Shown here piece after piece: positions 11,014 to 21,890 of a stretch of DNA of 64,000 nt (the stretch's first letter is position 1; every line of letters starts with the position of its first letter). The stretch is from the NCBI GenBank assembly GCA_008704415.1, contig VXIS01000278.1, forward strand, positions 1-64,000, written 5' to 3'. This stretch comes from Sphaerosporella brunnea. Lineage: Eukaryota; Ascomycota; Pezizomycetes; Pezizales; Pyronemataceae. The notes below the pieces were generated by a model, which had not been told where the DNA came from, did not search any database, and saw only the letters and a program-made list of their open reading frames with translations. A program made the translations under genes and the position numbers.

Positions 11014-12488
11014 CGGGCTCCGGGGTTGATTATTGTCCCTTTGGGGCGGCCGCTGGGCATGTTGGCCAGGCTTGGTGGCGGTGGTCGGTCAGGCTGCGGC
11101 GCCCCTGTCGTCAATACTATCAGCGGTGCCATTTTGAAATACCGAGGAGCGAACCAACCGCGACGTGGTTGCCGATCGTTCCGGCGTCCGGCGAGGGGCG
11201 GGGTTGCTGGCGGCGGCGGCGGGTGCAGTCGGGGTCGACGGATAGAGGGAGAGCAAAATTGAAGGTGATGCACCGGGGAAGGGTCCAAAAGAGCGTCCGC
11301 GTTGCACACCTCCACCATCCACCGCCTGTGCTGGTGGAATCGCATATCGCTAGCGACAAAGACGAAAAAGGACATTGTTGCCGTTCGCTGGGTTGCCTTC
11401 GAAACAGACAAGAATGCCCAACTGCGGGTTGCGGTCTCGAGCTATCGTCGTCTTCCTCCTGCTGGCACCGCGATCAGCATGTGACGATAGCTGAACTGAC
11501 ACACCAGTGTTGTCAGTAGCGCGGCAGGCTGCGTCTGGCTGCGTCCGGCTGCTCAAAATGCGCGCCGTTGAAGATGGCTCGACTGGAACCTCCGAAGCTT
11601 GAGAGTCTTGAGAGCTTGCGCTTCCATCGGAGTTCGACCTGGAAATGCAGCATTCGCAGCCGAACAACTACCGCCCAGGCGCTTTTCATTGTGGCTTCAC
11701 TGACGATCACTCACGAGCAACACAGCCTTCGCGCTACTGGCGCTTGACAATTGCCGACGTTATCCAAGCAGAGCATCAACAGCCGCGGCACCGATGACAA
11801 TCGCCTTTTCAGCATCGGCAGCAGCTTTCCCCACGAGCTGGCTACCGTGATCGTGTAAGCTCGAACCTATGCGCCCGGCAGAGGTCCTGCACCTGATACC
11901 GAAGGTTACAACCGCCGAGTTTGTCGGCAGGCGGAATGCAGAGTTACTTTCGTTCAGGCAGGATAGGTTTGTTAGGAAACTACCTTGCACTCTTTGTAGA
12001 AAATCCGATCGGTGTTTTTCACACCTCGCCGAAGGGTTTTGGAGTAGCTCTCATATTACATTGAGTTTCGGGAACCAAAATCGCACGATTCAAGCTTGTC
12101 AGGCTATATTGCACTAGCTTTCTTACACTAGCTTTCTCCAGTTCCATGCCAATGAATACTTTGGATGGGATGGTATCCTTTAGTTTGCCTGCGATTTGGG
12201 TCGTTTGCCCAAATGACTGGGACGATATGGCCGGTGACTGCAAGGACGCAGAGTTGGGCGGGTATATACCCGCCCAGAAACAGTGATTACCTAAGATTAG
12301 GCAAGCTAGGTTCATTACTAAAGTTTGGAAACCTTCGGGCCTACATAATTCGTGCAATCACCTCCGACAGCGCTACGGGTCAACAAAAGCCACCTTTGCT
12401 ATCCTTAAAACCACTGCATGTGTTGGGGTTCACGTTTTTTTTTGGGGGGGGACAAAGCAACAAGATTTCGTTTTTAGAATATCAAATA
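11014..12488. other. Intergenic stretch with a perfect 22-bp palindrome
   Basis: GC-rich frames at 11080-11400 on the minus strand have no recognisable domain. A short duplication (actagctttct) occurs near 12114-12137. A perfect 22-bp palindrome is at 12255-12276 (separate entry). Confidence 0.45.
12255..12276. repeat. Perfect 22-bp palindrome
   Basis: The half-site tgggcgggtat is followed immediately by its exact reverse complement. There is no spacer. It could be a dimeric protein-binding site or a cruciform-prone sequence; the nearest accepted gene ends about 210 bases downstream. Confidence 0.9.
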
Positions 12489-13108
12489 TCAAATTTCAAC
12501 TGTCAAATGCCAAAAACTTCCGCAACTATAAAAGAAGACGAAATAGCTATAAGGTAAATATAGGTAGATCGCCCCCCATTTCCCCCCCACTACGTCCACA
12601 AACAGTTCCCTTTCTCTGACCCCGTTGGTCCGCATTGTCGCAAGCGTATTGCCACTTAGCAGGGAGGAAGCTGGTCTTTTGTTCCCTACTGTTAATACGG
12701 AAAAGGCAGGGCAGAGATGGGGCACGGGGGGCTCACAAGCGCACGAAGTGGGGAACGAAAATTCTGGAATGTAGTGGCCATCGCTGGTCTGATCCCAGTA
12801 TCTATTCTATCATAAGCCAGGACTCTTCTTTTTGTCAAAGGGAAAGGAATGAGGGGCCAGGGGGCGGGGGCTTACGAATTTCCCTCGTAGATCTCGCCAG
12901 TTTTATAGCATTTCAAGTACACGCTGACGCCGACGCCATACATGCCGCGGAAGCCGCCTTTGGTATTACTGGTGGCCCAAAAGGGAACGTCCGTCGAGGT
13001 TACGCAGGACAGCGGGCCTACTGCGGAGTTGGCGCCGCCGCGGGCGGGGGCGGGGCTGGCTAGGGCCAGCGCGGGGAGAACGGCGATGAGGAGGGTGAAG
13101 GGAGTCAT
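12489..13108 (-). CDS. Small secreted protein with G-N-S/W-D-Q-T-x-D-G motif (2 exons, 3' end uncertain)
   Basis: Exon 1 is 13108-12876 and encodes a clear signal peptide (MTPFTLLIAVLPALALA) followed by a mature part with cysteines. The frame then meets GTAAGC and a stop, so it must splice. A TAG acceptor 74 bases on (exon 2 starts at 12801) keeps the phase and gives Y-W-D-Q-T-S-D-G-H-Y-I-P-E-F, which fits the exon-1 end (C-Y-K-T-G-E-I-Y-E-G-N-S). The 'C-x-K-x-G ... G-N-x-x-W-D-x-T-x-D-G-x-Y-(I/V)-P' arrangement resembles small SH3-like extracellular proteins of bacteria and fungi. After S-C-A-C-E-P-P-V-P-H-L-C the frame stays open to 12489 (181 aa total), but the tail looks non-coding. Either a further intron exists or the open tail is read through. 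A TATA box lies at 13205-13211. Confidence 0.6.
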
Positions 13109-16100
13109 TGTTGAGGAATGCTTTACTAGAAGATGGAGAATGTAGTGAATATGGCTGGTAAGCTGAGGAGAGGAATTATGGGAGGGGGGGAGAGGAAGTA
13201 GTGGTTTTATATTCGTTTTTTTTTTGACGCTGGGGGGTTCTTCTGCTCTCGATGGACTCCTGATGGGCTCACATTCCACTGCCCAGAGCTCATTGACTTT
13301 CGAAAAATCTCCCAAGTTGTATATCGTTAGCGAGAAAATCTTCACCATGACGACTGACTGCTGCGGTTCACGAATTCTCACTCGCACAACCCCCCGTTTT
13401 CGGTCGGTGTTGTGGTATCCTGCAAGGGTACTGGTACAACGTGTGGTTGTCTGCTTGAGGGGATGCGGTCCCTGACTTGTCCATAATTACCACCAAATTC
13501 GGCGGTGGCGATGTCGTTGTCTCCCGCACGCAGCCGTCTGCCAGATACCCTCACCTGCCCCAAACGGCTGTCAGCATTTTCCAGTCATTGATCGTACTGG
13601 CCAAACAAGAGGAGATGAGGGCATTATAGAAAGCGATTCGTAGCTCCCATCTGTAACTCGGGCTTGTGGAATCACTCATGCTTAGCATGAGGACGTTCAA
13701 ACAGAGAGCGTGGTAAGTAAGTTCATCCCTTGCTTTGTTTCGTTAAAAAAGAGACTCGGAGGTGCACCGGTGTCGCACGATGCGGGAAGCTTCTGGATAG
13801 ACACATAACGATCCTGATATTTCCGCCAGCACAGAACGGCGAGCACGACGATCCCTGTTTGAGCGGTTCACGGCAGCCGTTAGTTTGTTGGGGTTGAGAG
13901 AAGCGTGCTTCGGTAACAAATGGTTCTGGAAGCGGCCGATCACAGAAAAAGCCGAATCTCCCCAAACCCGTACGGTTACTTACTTACCTGTAGTACTTGT
14001 TGCAAAAGAAAACCGCCATCGTTGCCAGGCCACAAACAGAACCCCGAGGCCCCCCAACGCACCATATGAACTACCGATGTTCGCCAGCCTCCACTGTCTC
14101 ACCTTACGCGGAGGAATCGTGGTCCGATCTTTGCCGTTAGGCAAGACACGCATTCAGACCTCCCCCGACTGGCTTGGCCAAACCGAAAATTTCTATTCTC
14201 GTATCAACGGTGTGCCATCCAGGATCCATGTGGAACGTTGCGATATTCCAACTCTAATTTGGGTTGTTGTAGAACAGATAATTGGGGCGCATAACCACCA
14301 TAATACGAAGAAGCGTTGAGGGACTACCTATTTCCGAGATGCTCATGGGAGAGGGCCTGTGTTATCTTATTCTAGAGCCTAAAGGGAGGGGGTTGGGGAA
14401 AGAAGAAGTAATCCTAAAGTCGTCCACGTTTCTGGACTTTGTGATCCTTTTTTTGGCACTGTCATTATCTTGGATGTTTTCACCTTTTCTCAATCGTAAT
14501 TTTCGTTGGAGAGTTGGAACGCAGTCAAATCCGTCCTGGCTGGACGCTGCAACTTCTCCTCTATCTGACCAGCAAAGTCCTAAACAGGGATATTGGTGTA
14601 ACATAATCATAGCGTACAAAAACTTACAAACTTCGTAATATAATGTCTTTTTTCACAGCTATCTATCTTGACATGATGTTGGGCTTACGTAAGCTTCAGC
14701 AGCAGAGGAAACTGTCACATCTTCTTACATCGCCGTTTTGTGACTACTACAGTTTGAAGCCTTGGAATAAGTAATTCCTCGCCATCTCCCTCTCCCACCT
14801 AACTATCTTTCCACACTCCCCTATTTTTCTATCCACACCCCCACTCTAGGTGTCTTCTCCTTCACCAGTTTATCTACGTTTGAACCTGCTACCGGTGAGC
14901 TTCTGCGCATCCACATGTCTGGACATACGCTAACAATTAGTTCTTGTGCTCGGCAATAGCTGTCTCTCCGAGTTCCAAAGCCTCTTGATCCCGCTGAGAT
15001 CTACGATGCGCATGTCAATTACTAGAAGTGGGACTTGCTGCAGCAAGGAAATATCTCCTGCTTCAGCTGTTACAGGACCCACCGCTTCGAAGCTTAGACC
15101 TATCCCTACCGTCCCCCCATGTGCCGACCTTCCCTATCGATCAGCTCTCTCGGTGGCGAGACGGACACCACGCCCTCTACCTCGCAATCCAGGCTTTGTT
15201 CCAATTGGTGATAGATCGTGTCCAACTCCATCGCAAACTACATCAGGCCAACATTCTGAACCCCATGATTTCTAGCCTTCCGGCTGTGCGCATGACCGCC
15301 ATAGACCTCGCCTTCGCACTAGCCGCAGTGTTTCTACAGATATGCTTTTCAGAGAAGCTAAGAGGATCGGCGTGGCGAGTAGATAGAGGGGATAATGTGG
15401 GGCTGTAGTTTGGTGGGAGGCCGAAAAGGCCGCAAGAAAGCAGAGACGGCGTGGCTCAAATACGTCAAATCCCGAGGCTTCCTCTTTCGGGAGCCTGGAC
15501 GAGCCCGACCCAGAATACTGTAGCGAGCAAGGAGGTACGGACGTCACCTGTCACCTGGGGGTCGTCCGATATGTCAGAACTGTCATCTCTGGGGGTGTGA
15601 GCCAGGCGGTATACAGAGAACGGCCATGCTGGGTCGGAAGCTGCTCAGCTGGAGTTTTTTTGTCCACTTTCAAGTTTACTGGCAGCTTGGGAAGCGGAAA
15701 CCAAATTGGGTTTTTTTCTGGCTCACCAGCACCCGCCACATTACAGCCACTGTCACCTACCCCGCCGTCCGTTGACTAAATGCATCGCCGGATCCCCCTG
15801 CCCGATGTTCAAAAAGTGTCACCTCCGGCCTTCCGTCCGTACCTCAGTACTCGCTACAGTATGCTGTGAGGAGTCCTGCGAGTTTTAGGTGATGAGATTC
15901 CTGGAGAGAAAAACGTGGAATTGCTGATTCTGTAGCCTTTTGTCCCCGTGCGAGGCCGGGCTTCGGGGGCCTGCCAATTTTGCCGGGCCCGAGCAGTACG
16001 GATGATGCTACGAGAACACCCCAAGGTCCAGAAATTGATCGCTCGAAACTGTGTTGTCAATTATTGGGATGCATCATCGAAGCCACCCTTGCACCCCGGA

Positions 16101-16170
16101 GTGGGAGGGGGTATCGAAGAGTTTATTCTGAATAGTGTCGTGGTTCTCGGCGGTGATTTTCAACTGATTT
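13109..16170. other. Long intergenic stretch
   Basis: TATAAAA on the minus strand at 13205-13211 serves the secreted-protein gene. No other gene is firm. A plus-strand frame open from about 15004 to 15408 is listed separately. The rest has short random frames. Confidence 0.45.
15004..15408 (+). other. Unassigned open frame with protein-like composition
   Basis: After a stop, the frame reads C-A-C-Q-L-L-E-V-G-L-A-A-A-R-K-Y-L-L-L-Q, then Leu-rich helical sequence including H-H-A-L-Y-L-A-I-Q-A-L-F-Q-L-V-I-D-R-V-Q and a hydrophobic stretch near its end (A-I-D-L-A-F-A-L-A-A-V-F-L-Q-I). It has no good in-frame ATG at the 5' end, so it would need an upstream exon. I cannot find one with a matching phase. 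It may be a relic of a gene or chance. Confidence 0.25.
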
Positions 16171-16500
16171 TACTGCGACGAATTTCAAAAAAAAAAAAAA
16201 AAACTTGTTTGTTCGATACAACATCCCCCAAGAGAGGCGAAGTCCATATTTATGATCCAATGACGCACGGCCGCAGGCTTGGAAAGTGGGAACGGCGAAC
16301 CATGCTGGGTGGGGAGGGGGAAGCTACAGCTGCGTGTTAGAGATTTTAATTCTGTTTTTATGAGTGATATAGCGGCCGACATGCGTTGAAGATGCTGCTA
16401 CAGCTATAGGATGTAAGAAACTTTTTTGTACCATAGAGCTTTCTCTCCTGGCACCTTCTTCGTGCCCCTCCAGCTTCGTCCGCTCGACCACATCCAATGC
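16171..16500. repeat. Dispersed repeat, copy A
   Basis: This segment matches 30370-30770 in the same orientation. Shared blocks in the same order are: (t/a)ttactg-x-x-acgaatttt, an A-rich run, aggcgaagtccatatttatg, cttggaaagtggga, gagattt, cttttgtaccat and cctccagcttcgtccgctc. Copies differ by many substitutions and small gaps. The minus-strand frames of both copies also share V-E-R-T-K-L-E and S-M-V-Q-K-S. It is probably an old, non-functional mobile sequence or duplicated segment. Confidence 0.65.
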
Positions 16501-16760
16501 TCCTCCGACCCATCTCCTGCCACTCGTCAGAGTGCCAAAAGACGAGTTGGAGAGACTCAGCGGAAGCGACCAGGCCGAGCGGCACATTATGAAACCATTT
16601 CGAGTCGAAAGCAGAAGAAGGAGAAGAAGCAGAAGCTGTGTGTACAATCCCCGTTTCCATTTCCATTTCCATTTCCACATAGACATTCTGTACATTATCA
16701 TTACAATCATAACACGGCATCTCCATCGGCTGCGACATCGACCTTCTCTTCCACCTCCTC

Positions 16761-18422
16761 CTAACTCCACATCCTCCTGCGCCGGTAGAGCTTCCGGCCG
16801 GAGCTCGGCGCAAACTCTTCGGCGCTCCTCTTGACATTGATGGTCCCCTCGCTAGTGATGCAGTTCCTCAGGATGCAATCCGCAATGTGCGAGGCGGCAA
16901 GTTTGCCCTCCCAGAATGCGCCGTGGAGGTATCCAAAGTACTTCCTGCTGGTGTGTTCACCCGAGAACCACAGGGTCGCCTCCGAATCCAGCTCGCCGCC
17001 GACGGGCGCCTTCATGTCCTCCTGCTGGCGCACCGTGACGCCCGCGCCCCAGTTCGTGAACGTGCCGCGGAAAAGCGGGTCGCGTGTCCACCGCGGGAAG
17101 ATAAACTCGACTGGCTCCGGCACCCTGTCCTTCCCAAACATGTCGCGCAGGACGCCGACAAACTCGGCCTTGAGCTCGTCGTCGGTTTGGAATTCAGCGT
17201 GGTAGGCCTGGTCGCCGGTGACGGTGGCGAAAAGGATTCCCGAGCCTTCGTAGAAGCCGGGGGTGTCCAGAGGCTGCCACACCGGGAAGTAGCCGCGCTC
17301 GTCCGGATCCGCGTAGAGCAGGAACTCGGTGTCGTTCCAGAATTTCTTGTCGAAGCGCGCAAAGATCTTCATGTAGGTGGCCATGTGGAAGTTGGCAATG
17401 GCTTCCTGCTTCCAGGAGGGCAAGGCGGGGGAAAAGGTGACGTCATTGTTCTGCAAGACTCCGAGGGAGAACGTGCAAAGCGCCCTCTTCGCTCGGATGG
17501 TGAGGCCACTCGTGGTGTGGGCAACAACTCCTGTCTTGGACCAGGTGATGTTTTCCACAACCTGGTTGTAGAGAACATGGCTGTCAAGATCGGGGATCTC
17601 TTCGGCGTATTGAAGGATAACCTGCTTGTAGCCCTTGGGGTCAATGACGATGTTGTTGGTGCTGTTGCCAGACTCGATGAAAGACTCGTTGTAGGCCTCA
17701 ATAGTTCCGATAAAAGAGGACTCAATCGGTGGCTCGGCCTGTTCCCAGTCGTGGGAGAAGTCTGATAAACTGGGTTAGTATGTGAGAAAGAACATTGGTT
17801 GTTGATTTCGTACATTCAGCTGCCCATTCCTCGGGTGTGGTAGGATTCCATCCATTCATCTTCAACCCCGCCTTCATACTCAAGTCTGGCAGTCCCATTT
17901 CTTTCCTCCGGCCAGCATCTGCCATGGCTTGAGGGAAAACGTCCTCTTCGTACCTGGTGACGGCCTCTCGCAAAGGTCCGTCCTCTCCCTCCCATCCATC
18001 TTTGGTGAAGTAGTCAATATTTGCCCAGTTTGAATACCGGTTCTTGACTCCGTATTTCTGAGCAAGTGCCCAAATTGGGTTCTGCCCAAGACCTTGGATC
18101 CAGTTGGCACCGAACTCAACAGAATAGTTGCCTGTCCATTCGTCAATTAACTGTTACCAGCATTTGGATTTCTGGGAAGCCACATACCAATTCTGTGGTT
18201 CTGTACTCTGCCACCCAACTCATGTCGAGCCTCGACGATCAAGAAATCGGTGATGTTCGACTCGAAGTAAAGCGAGTGAGCGGCGGAGACGCCGGTCATA
18301 CCACCACCGAGGATAAGGACTTCGGTCTCAATGACACTGGGTGGGCGACCCTGTGCTGCCGCACCGTAGATGCAAGCCGAAAGGGCCGCAAGGGAAGGAA
18401 GGAAGGAGCCAACTGGAGCCAT
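16761..18422 (-). CDS. Secreted FAD-dependent amine (polyamine) oxidase, 517 aa, 3 exons
   Basis: Exons are 18422-18188, 18131-17814 and 17761-16761, with introns of 56 and 52 bp. A signal peptide (about residues 1-23) precedes the FAD dinucleotide fold L-I-L-G-G-G-M-T-G-V-S-A-A, with glycines at 39, 41 and 44, E64 for ribose contact and the G-G-R-V motif at 70-73. The C-terminal FAD motif begins F-S-G-E-H-T-S at 450 and continues G-Y-L-H-G-A-F-W-E-G. Between these lies the substrate domain typical of flavin amine oxidases; A-A-E-Y-F-S-H-D-W-E-x-A-x-P-P and F-W-N-D-T-E-F are present. The family oxidises primary or polyamines to aldehydes with release of H2O2. The secretory signal and several N-x-T/S sites suggest a vacuolar or extracellular enzyme. 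The exact substrate (spermine, spermidine or other amines) is not readable. The protein ends in a basic Y-R-R-R-R. A minus-strand TATA box sits 50 bases upstream. Confidence 0.92.
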
Positions 18423-18472
18423 GTCGACGTCGTGAGCCGTGCTGGTTCCCTCAGGAGTGGACAGGACATGGC

Positions 18473-18479
18473 TTTTATA
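18473..18479 (-). promoter_or_regulatory. TATA box of the amine oxidase gene
   Basis: TATAAAA on the minus strand is about 50 bases before the start codon. It is followed upstream by a CTCCTC pyrimidine/purine microsatellite at 18515-18571. Confidence 0.55.
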
Positions 18480-18514
18480 TCCTCGGAGCTCTCTCTTCGG
18501 CGAATAGTGGTCTG

Positions 18515-18571
18515 TTCTCCTCCTCCTCGTCCTCGTCCTCTTCCTCCTCCTCTTCCTCCTCCTCCCGCTCG
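18515..18571. repeat. CTC/TCC-type triplet microsatellite
   Basis: A polypyrimidine run on the plus strand (tcctcctcctcgtcctcgtc...) lies in the promoter of the amine oxidase. Such mirror-type tracts can form triplex DNA. Confidence 0.8.
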
Positions 18572-19884
18572 AACGCAGATGAGCAGCCGCTTCATGGACA
18601 TCAACGCAACTTGACTCTGGTGAAACTGTCTCACTTTTTCGCCGTGAAAAGTAGCGGTATAGGAAGCGTACTAAGCGACAGAATCATTAACGATCATGGC
18701 TACCGAATAGTCCGACCCAGACTCTGGGAGGACATCTCCCCCTGCTCGGCCAGCAGATGTGCGAAAATTGATTCACTTCAGCTCGTACTCGGAGGGTTGA
18801 CAACTCAGTCGGAGAAGGCAACGGACTAGCTTGCGTCGATGTCCGAGACATCAGTTTCTCGTGCATAGGCCGTTGATGACGTCTCTTGATGTTTCGATGA
18901 GTATAGAGACTGCGTTTGAGAGCGATGGAATGAAGTCGTGATGCTTAACTCTCAGTTGAAGTTCTGCGGTGTCTGAATACTTAGGTACCCTATCCCGTCT
19001 AATCCGTAGGCCCTCCGGAATAGAAGCTCCTTTGCTTGTAGGAGCTACGATCAGTAACCGTAACATTCTTCACCGAGAGTACATAAACGCATGCTGCCGA
19101 AAGCATAATCTGAAACCCAATTCATCTGGCGAGACATGCATACGTTAGAGACACCACTTTTGCAGGCGGTCATGGGACTTGAAAGACGGCTGGCTTGTAC
19201 CTATGTCTCAGACGATGCGAAAGAAAAAGTTGAAGCCGGTGAAGCCTCGAGGCCAATTGCGCAGTGTTCTCAAAGGGCTTCGGCAATCCCTTTGAATATC
19301 GAGTCCGGCGCGTCATTTCAAACCTCAAAGGATGGTGCGAGAGATGGCGATCCCCCACGGGATTGCTGTTCGCCAATCAAATGCCTGCCTAGGTCTGTGC
19401 CGAACTGAAACCCGCAGCCCGGCAGCCCCCACCCTTCAACCGGCACTTCAACTGAGACGTCTCACAACACCCTTTCCTCTCCAACGACGCCGGAACACAG
19501 AATCAACCGTCAGTTCCCGAGCGACACAGAGGCCTGCAGTTGACCATATATAAATCCATTGGCTTACCAACCGCAGCCGGCGCTATCGGGTCTCAGCTCA
19601 GCTGAGCTGCAGCATGCTTGGCTAGTTCGTTCGGGCGGCAGCACTTGGATAGGCATGGAGTTCGTTCGGGCCGGGTGCGACACGGCACGAGAACGGCTCT
19701 TGGCGCGCTAGTTAGTTGCCGTGGATCGTGCCAGCACAAAAACATCATCAAGTGCCAGGGGCTGATTCGTCTCGAAAAAAAAGCGATGGTTGGGGAGAGC
19801 GCAACAGCCGGAGGACGTGATAACTTTGGGGCGTTGGACGTGCAACAATTTGAAGGAAAGTGTCTAACGTTGAAGACATAACCT
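18572..19884. other. Intergenic stretch with an orphan TATA box and palindrome
   Basis: No gene is supportable. A TATATAAAT string at about 19549 is followed at 19594-19609 by a perfect 16-bp palindrome (cagctcag/ctgagctg) and then an ATG whose frame stops after three codons. No coding frame follows, so a non-coding transcript or a decayed gene are the only readings. Confidence 0.4.
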
Positions 19885-21253
19885 CACCGGCAAAACGTGC
19901 TGGAAATACCACCAATTGGCGAGGAAAACCCCCAATCCGCTAGTACTGATCGTCTGGCGTTGAAAAACTAGTGATGGGCACGACCGACGACCAGTCGGCG
20001 ACTTTCGCGGTGTAAAGTCGTCAACCGGTCGACCTGAGAAAGCTAAAAAATAACATGCAAGCCACTGTGGCTTATGTGCGATTCAGCATTGACAAAAATG
20101 GTGCTTGCAACGTCATATTTTGATACAAGTCAAAACAACAGTCTTCTCAAGACGTTGGGAAATCCGACCTGGCCAACTTACATTTATTGGCTGCGAGGCT
20201 TGCAGGTTTGCCTCATTTTTTTTTATTTTTTTTTATTTTAGGTGGAAAACTGAGGCTCCCGGGAATCCGCGGGCTGGCCAGACGTCTGCGCCATCATCGT
20301 GGAGCCCTGATCATCCCCTCAGTATGAAGCTTCAATGATGGCGATGATGGCTAGCCTTGCAGCCTTGCTGTCTCGCTTTTCGGCCCTGTATCTCCTGCTG
20401 CCACAGAGACGTTTTTGGAAATGTTTACAGTTGACAACCGCTGCTGCCATTTAAAAACATTTGTGGCTTTGGAAGCACCTTCCAGCGACCTACCCTGCTC
20501 TGCTGCCTCATATGCGCTCGCAACTGCTTTGAGAATGTCATTAGGCAGCTTCTATATCTACCTAGTGAAGACGAGCGCGAGATATCGATTAGCGGAGGAG
20601 CAGGCAGAGAGAAGGAATCAACCCACTCGTGGGGTGGTCTAGAGGAGGCTCTGAGAAGACCTAAGACGTTGTAAAGGAAGAGCGTTAAGGTTAAGGTGAG
20701 TCATTCCTAACGTACATACTTCTTAAAGTAAGTTCCGTTGTTTTTTTTAAAAAAAAGGCGGTAAACAAAATGACAAGTAGATGATCAACCGTTCATTTTG
20801 AAAGAATATCGTGTGCGGAACTGTTACTAGAAGTACAATGATATCATGTGTAGAAAGCATACATTTGAGCTGCATAGACGTTTCAAAGCTGTCGACGTTT
20901 CAAAACACGGACGTTTTGATTATAAATGTTCTTCTAAGAGGAGACGTTTTTCGAGTGGTCTTAGAACCATCGTGGCTCTATCACTTTGGTTGCAATCATG
21001 ATTCATGAAGACGAGGGAACGCCCAACAGCAAGCGGGTACAACCCCGCATACACTCCCGTAGCGTAAGTAACCGGCAAATCTAGAATTGGAGAAGTTGGC
21101 ATTTGCTATGCTTTGAGAGGGCATTCATTGTAGCAAGATACACGTTCGAGCAAGTGTTTCTCAACTATTAACAAGCAGCGGATGGGTTTGTACAACAGAA
21201 ATTGTTGATTCATCCATGAAAGCGTCGTATATTTTCAACACGTTTTGCCGGTG
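19885..21253. mobile_element. Non-autonomous DNA-transposon-like element with terminal inverted repeats
   Basis: The left end caccggcaaaacgtg (19885-19899) is exactly matched by its reverse complement at 21239-21253. The match continues inward imperfectly for about 10 more bases (CTGGAAATA against TTGAAAATA). The end contains ACGTTTTG in inverse orientation. The related string gacgttt recurs inside near the right end at 20877, 20894, 20910 and 20943, and again at 20408, which looks like subterminal transposase-binding repeats. No protein-coding frame is present, so it would depend on a transposase elsewhere. No target-site duplication is evident in the flanks. Just inside the left end (about 19969) tagtgatgggca resembles an end of hAT-type elements, but I find no partner. 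The superfamily is undetermined. Confidence 0.5.
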
Positions 21254-21477
21254 GACTTGAATGTCCCTGTCCGGCATTGGATGCTTTCTTTGCACTGATG
21301 CTTTTCTTTATTACAACGTCTAACATCGTAGATGTTTTTCCACGTCAACTTCGAAGCTTCTGCATACGATCACAAAAAACATTACTAAGACGTTTTTTTA
21401 CCCCCATTTTTTTACATCGGTACTCACATGGTTGTATAATGTATCAATCGTACTTCGATCACAAACGGTACGCGACG
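21254..21477. other. Short intergenic stretch
   Basis: AT-rich, no gene. It has another gacgttt-like string at about 21392, outside the inverted repeats. Confidence 0.4.
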
Positions 21478-21857
21478 TCACATAGAACAGCTTCTCATTT
21501 TTGAACTACAACCGGCCACCACAACGGTTTGGAAGGAGAAGGATAGGACGGCGTTTCCCCTTCTTATTCCTTCCTTCCACACAGAGGCAGCTTGTACTCC
21601 CCCGCCACCTGCCCGACACAACCAGACGGGTAGCAATGCGGCCTCAAATAGTTGCGCCATGCTAGGCCATGAATCCAGGGGCCGCGCTGCTATTTGCTCA
21701 TCAGCCTCTTCCCCGAACCCCTTCAGCAAAAACAGAAAGAAAAAAAGAAAAATAACTTACGATATCCTTCTTGTACTTCTCGACATGTTGTGGCCACTTT
21801 TCTCCCGCCTGGAGGAGCATGAGGCGATAGTTTCCCGTCGCAGGCCGGTGCGTGACT

Positions 21858-21890
<33 letters not shown>

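Noticed and set aside
12165..12557. Plus-strand frame of 130 codons across the palindrome
   Set aside because: Contains a G-run and AT-rich non-coding sequence and shows no coherent protein pattern.
16887..17765. Plus-strand open frame of 292 codons
   Set aside because: It is exactly antisense to exon 3 of the amine oxidase, whose motifs are unmistakable; GC-rich coding DNA leaves open antisense frames.
19969..19981. hAT-type element end (tagtgatgggca)
   Set aside because: Only one end was found and no 8-base target duplication; kept as a remark within the inverted-repeat element rather than a separate call.
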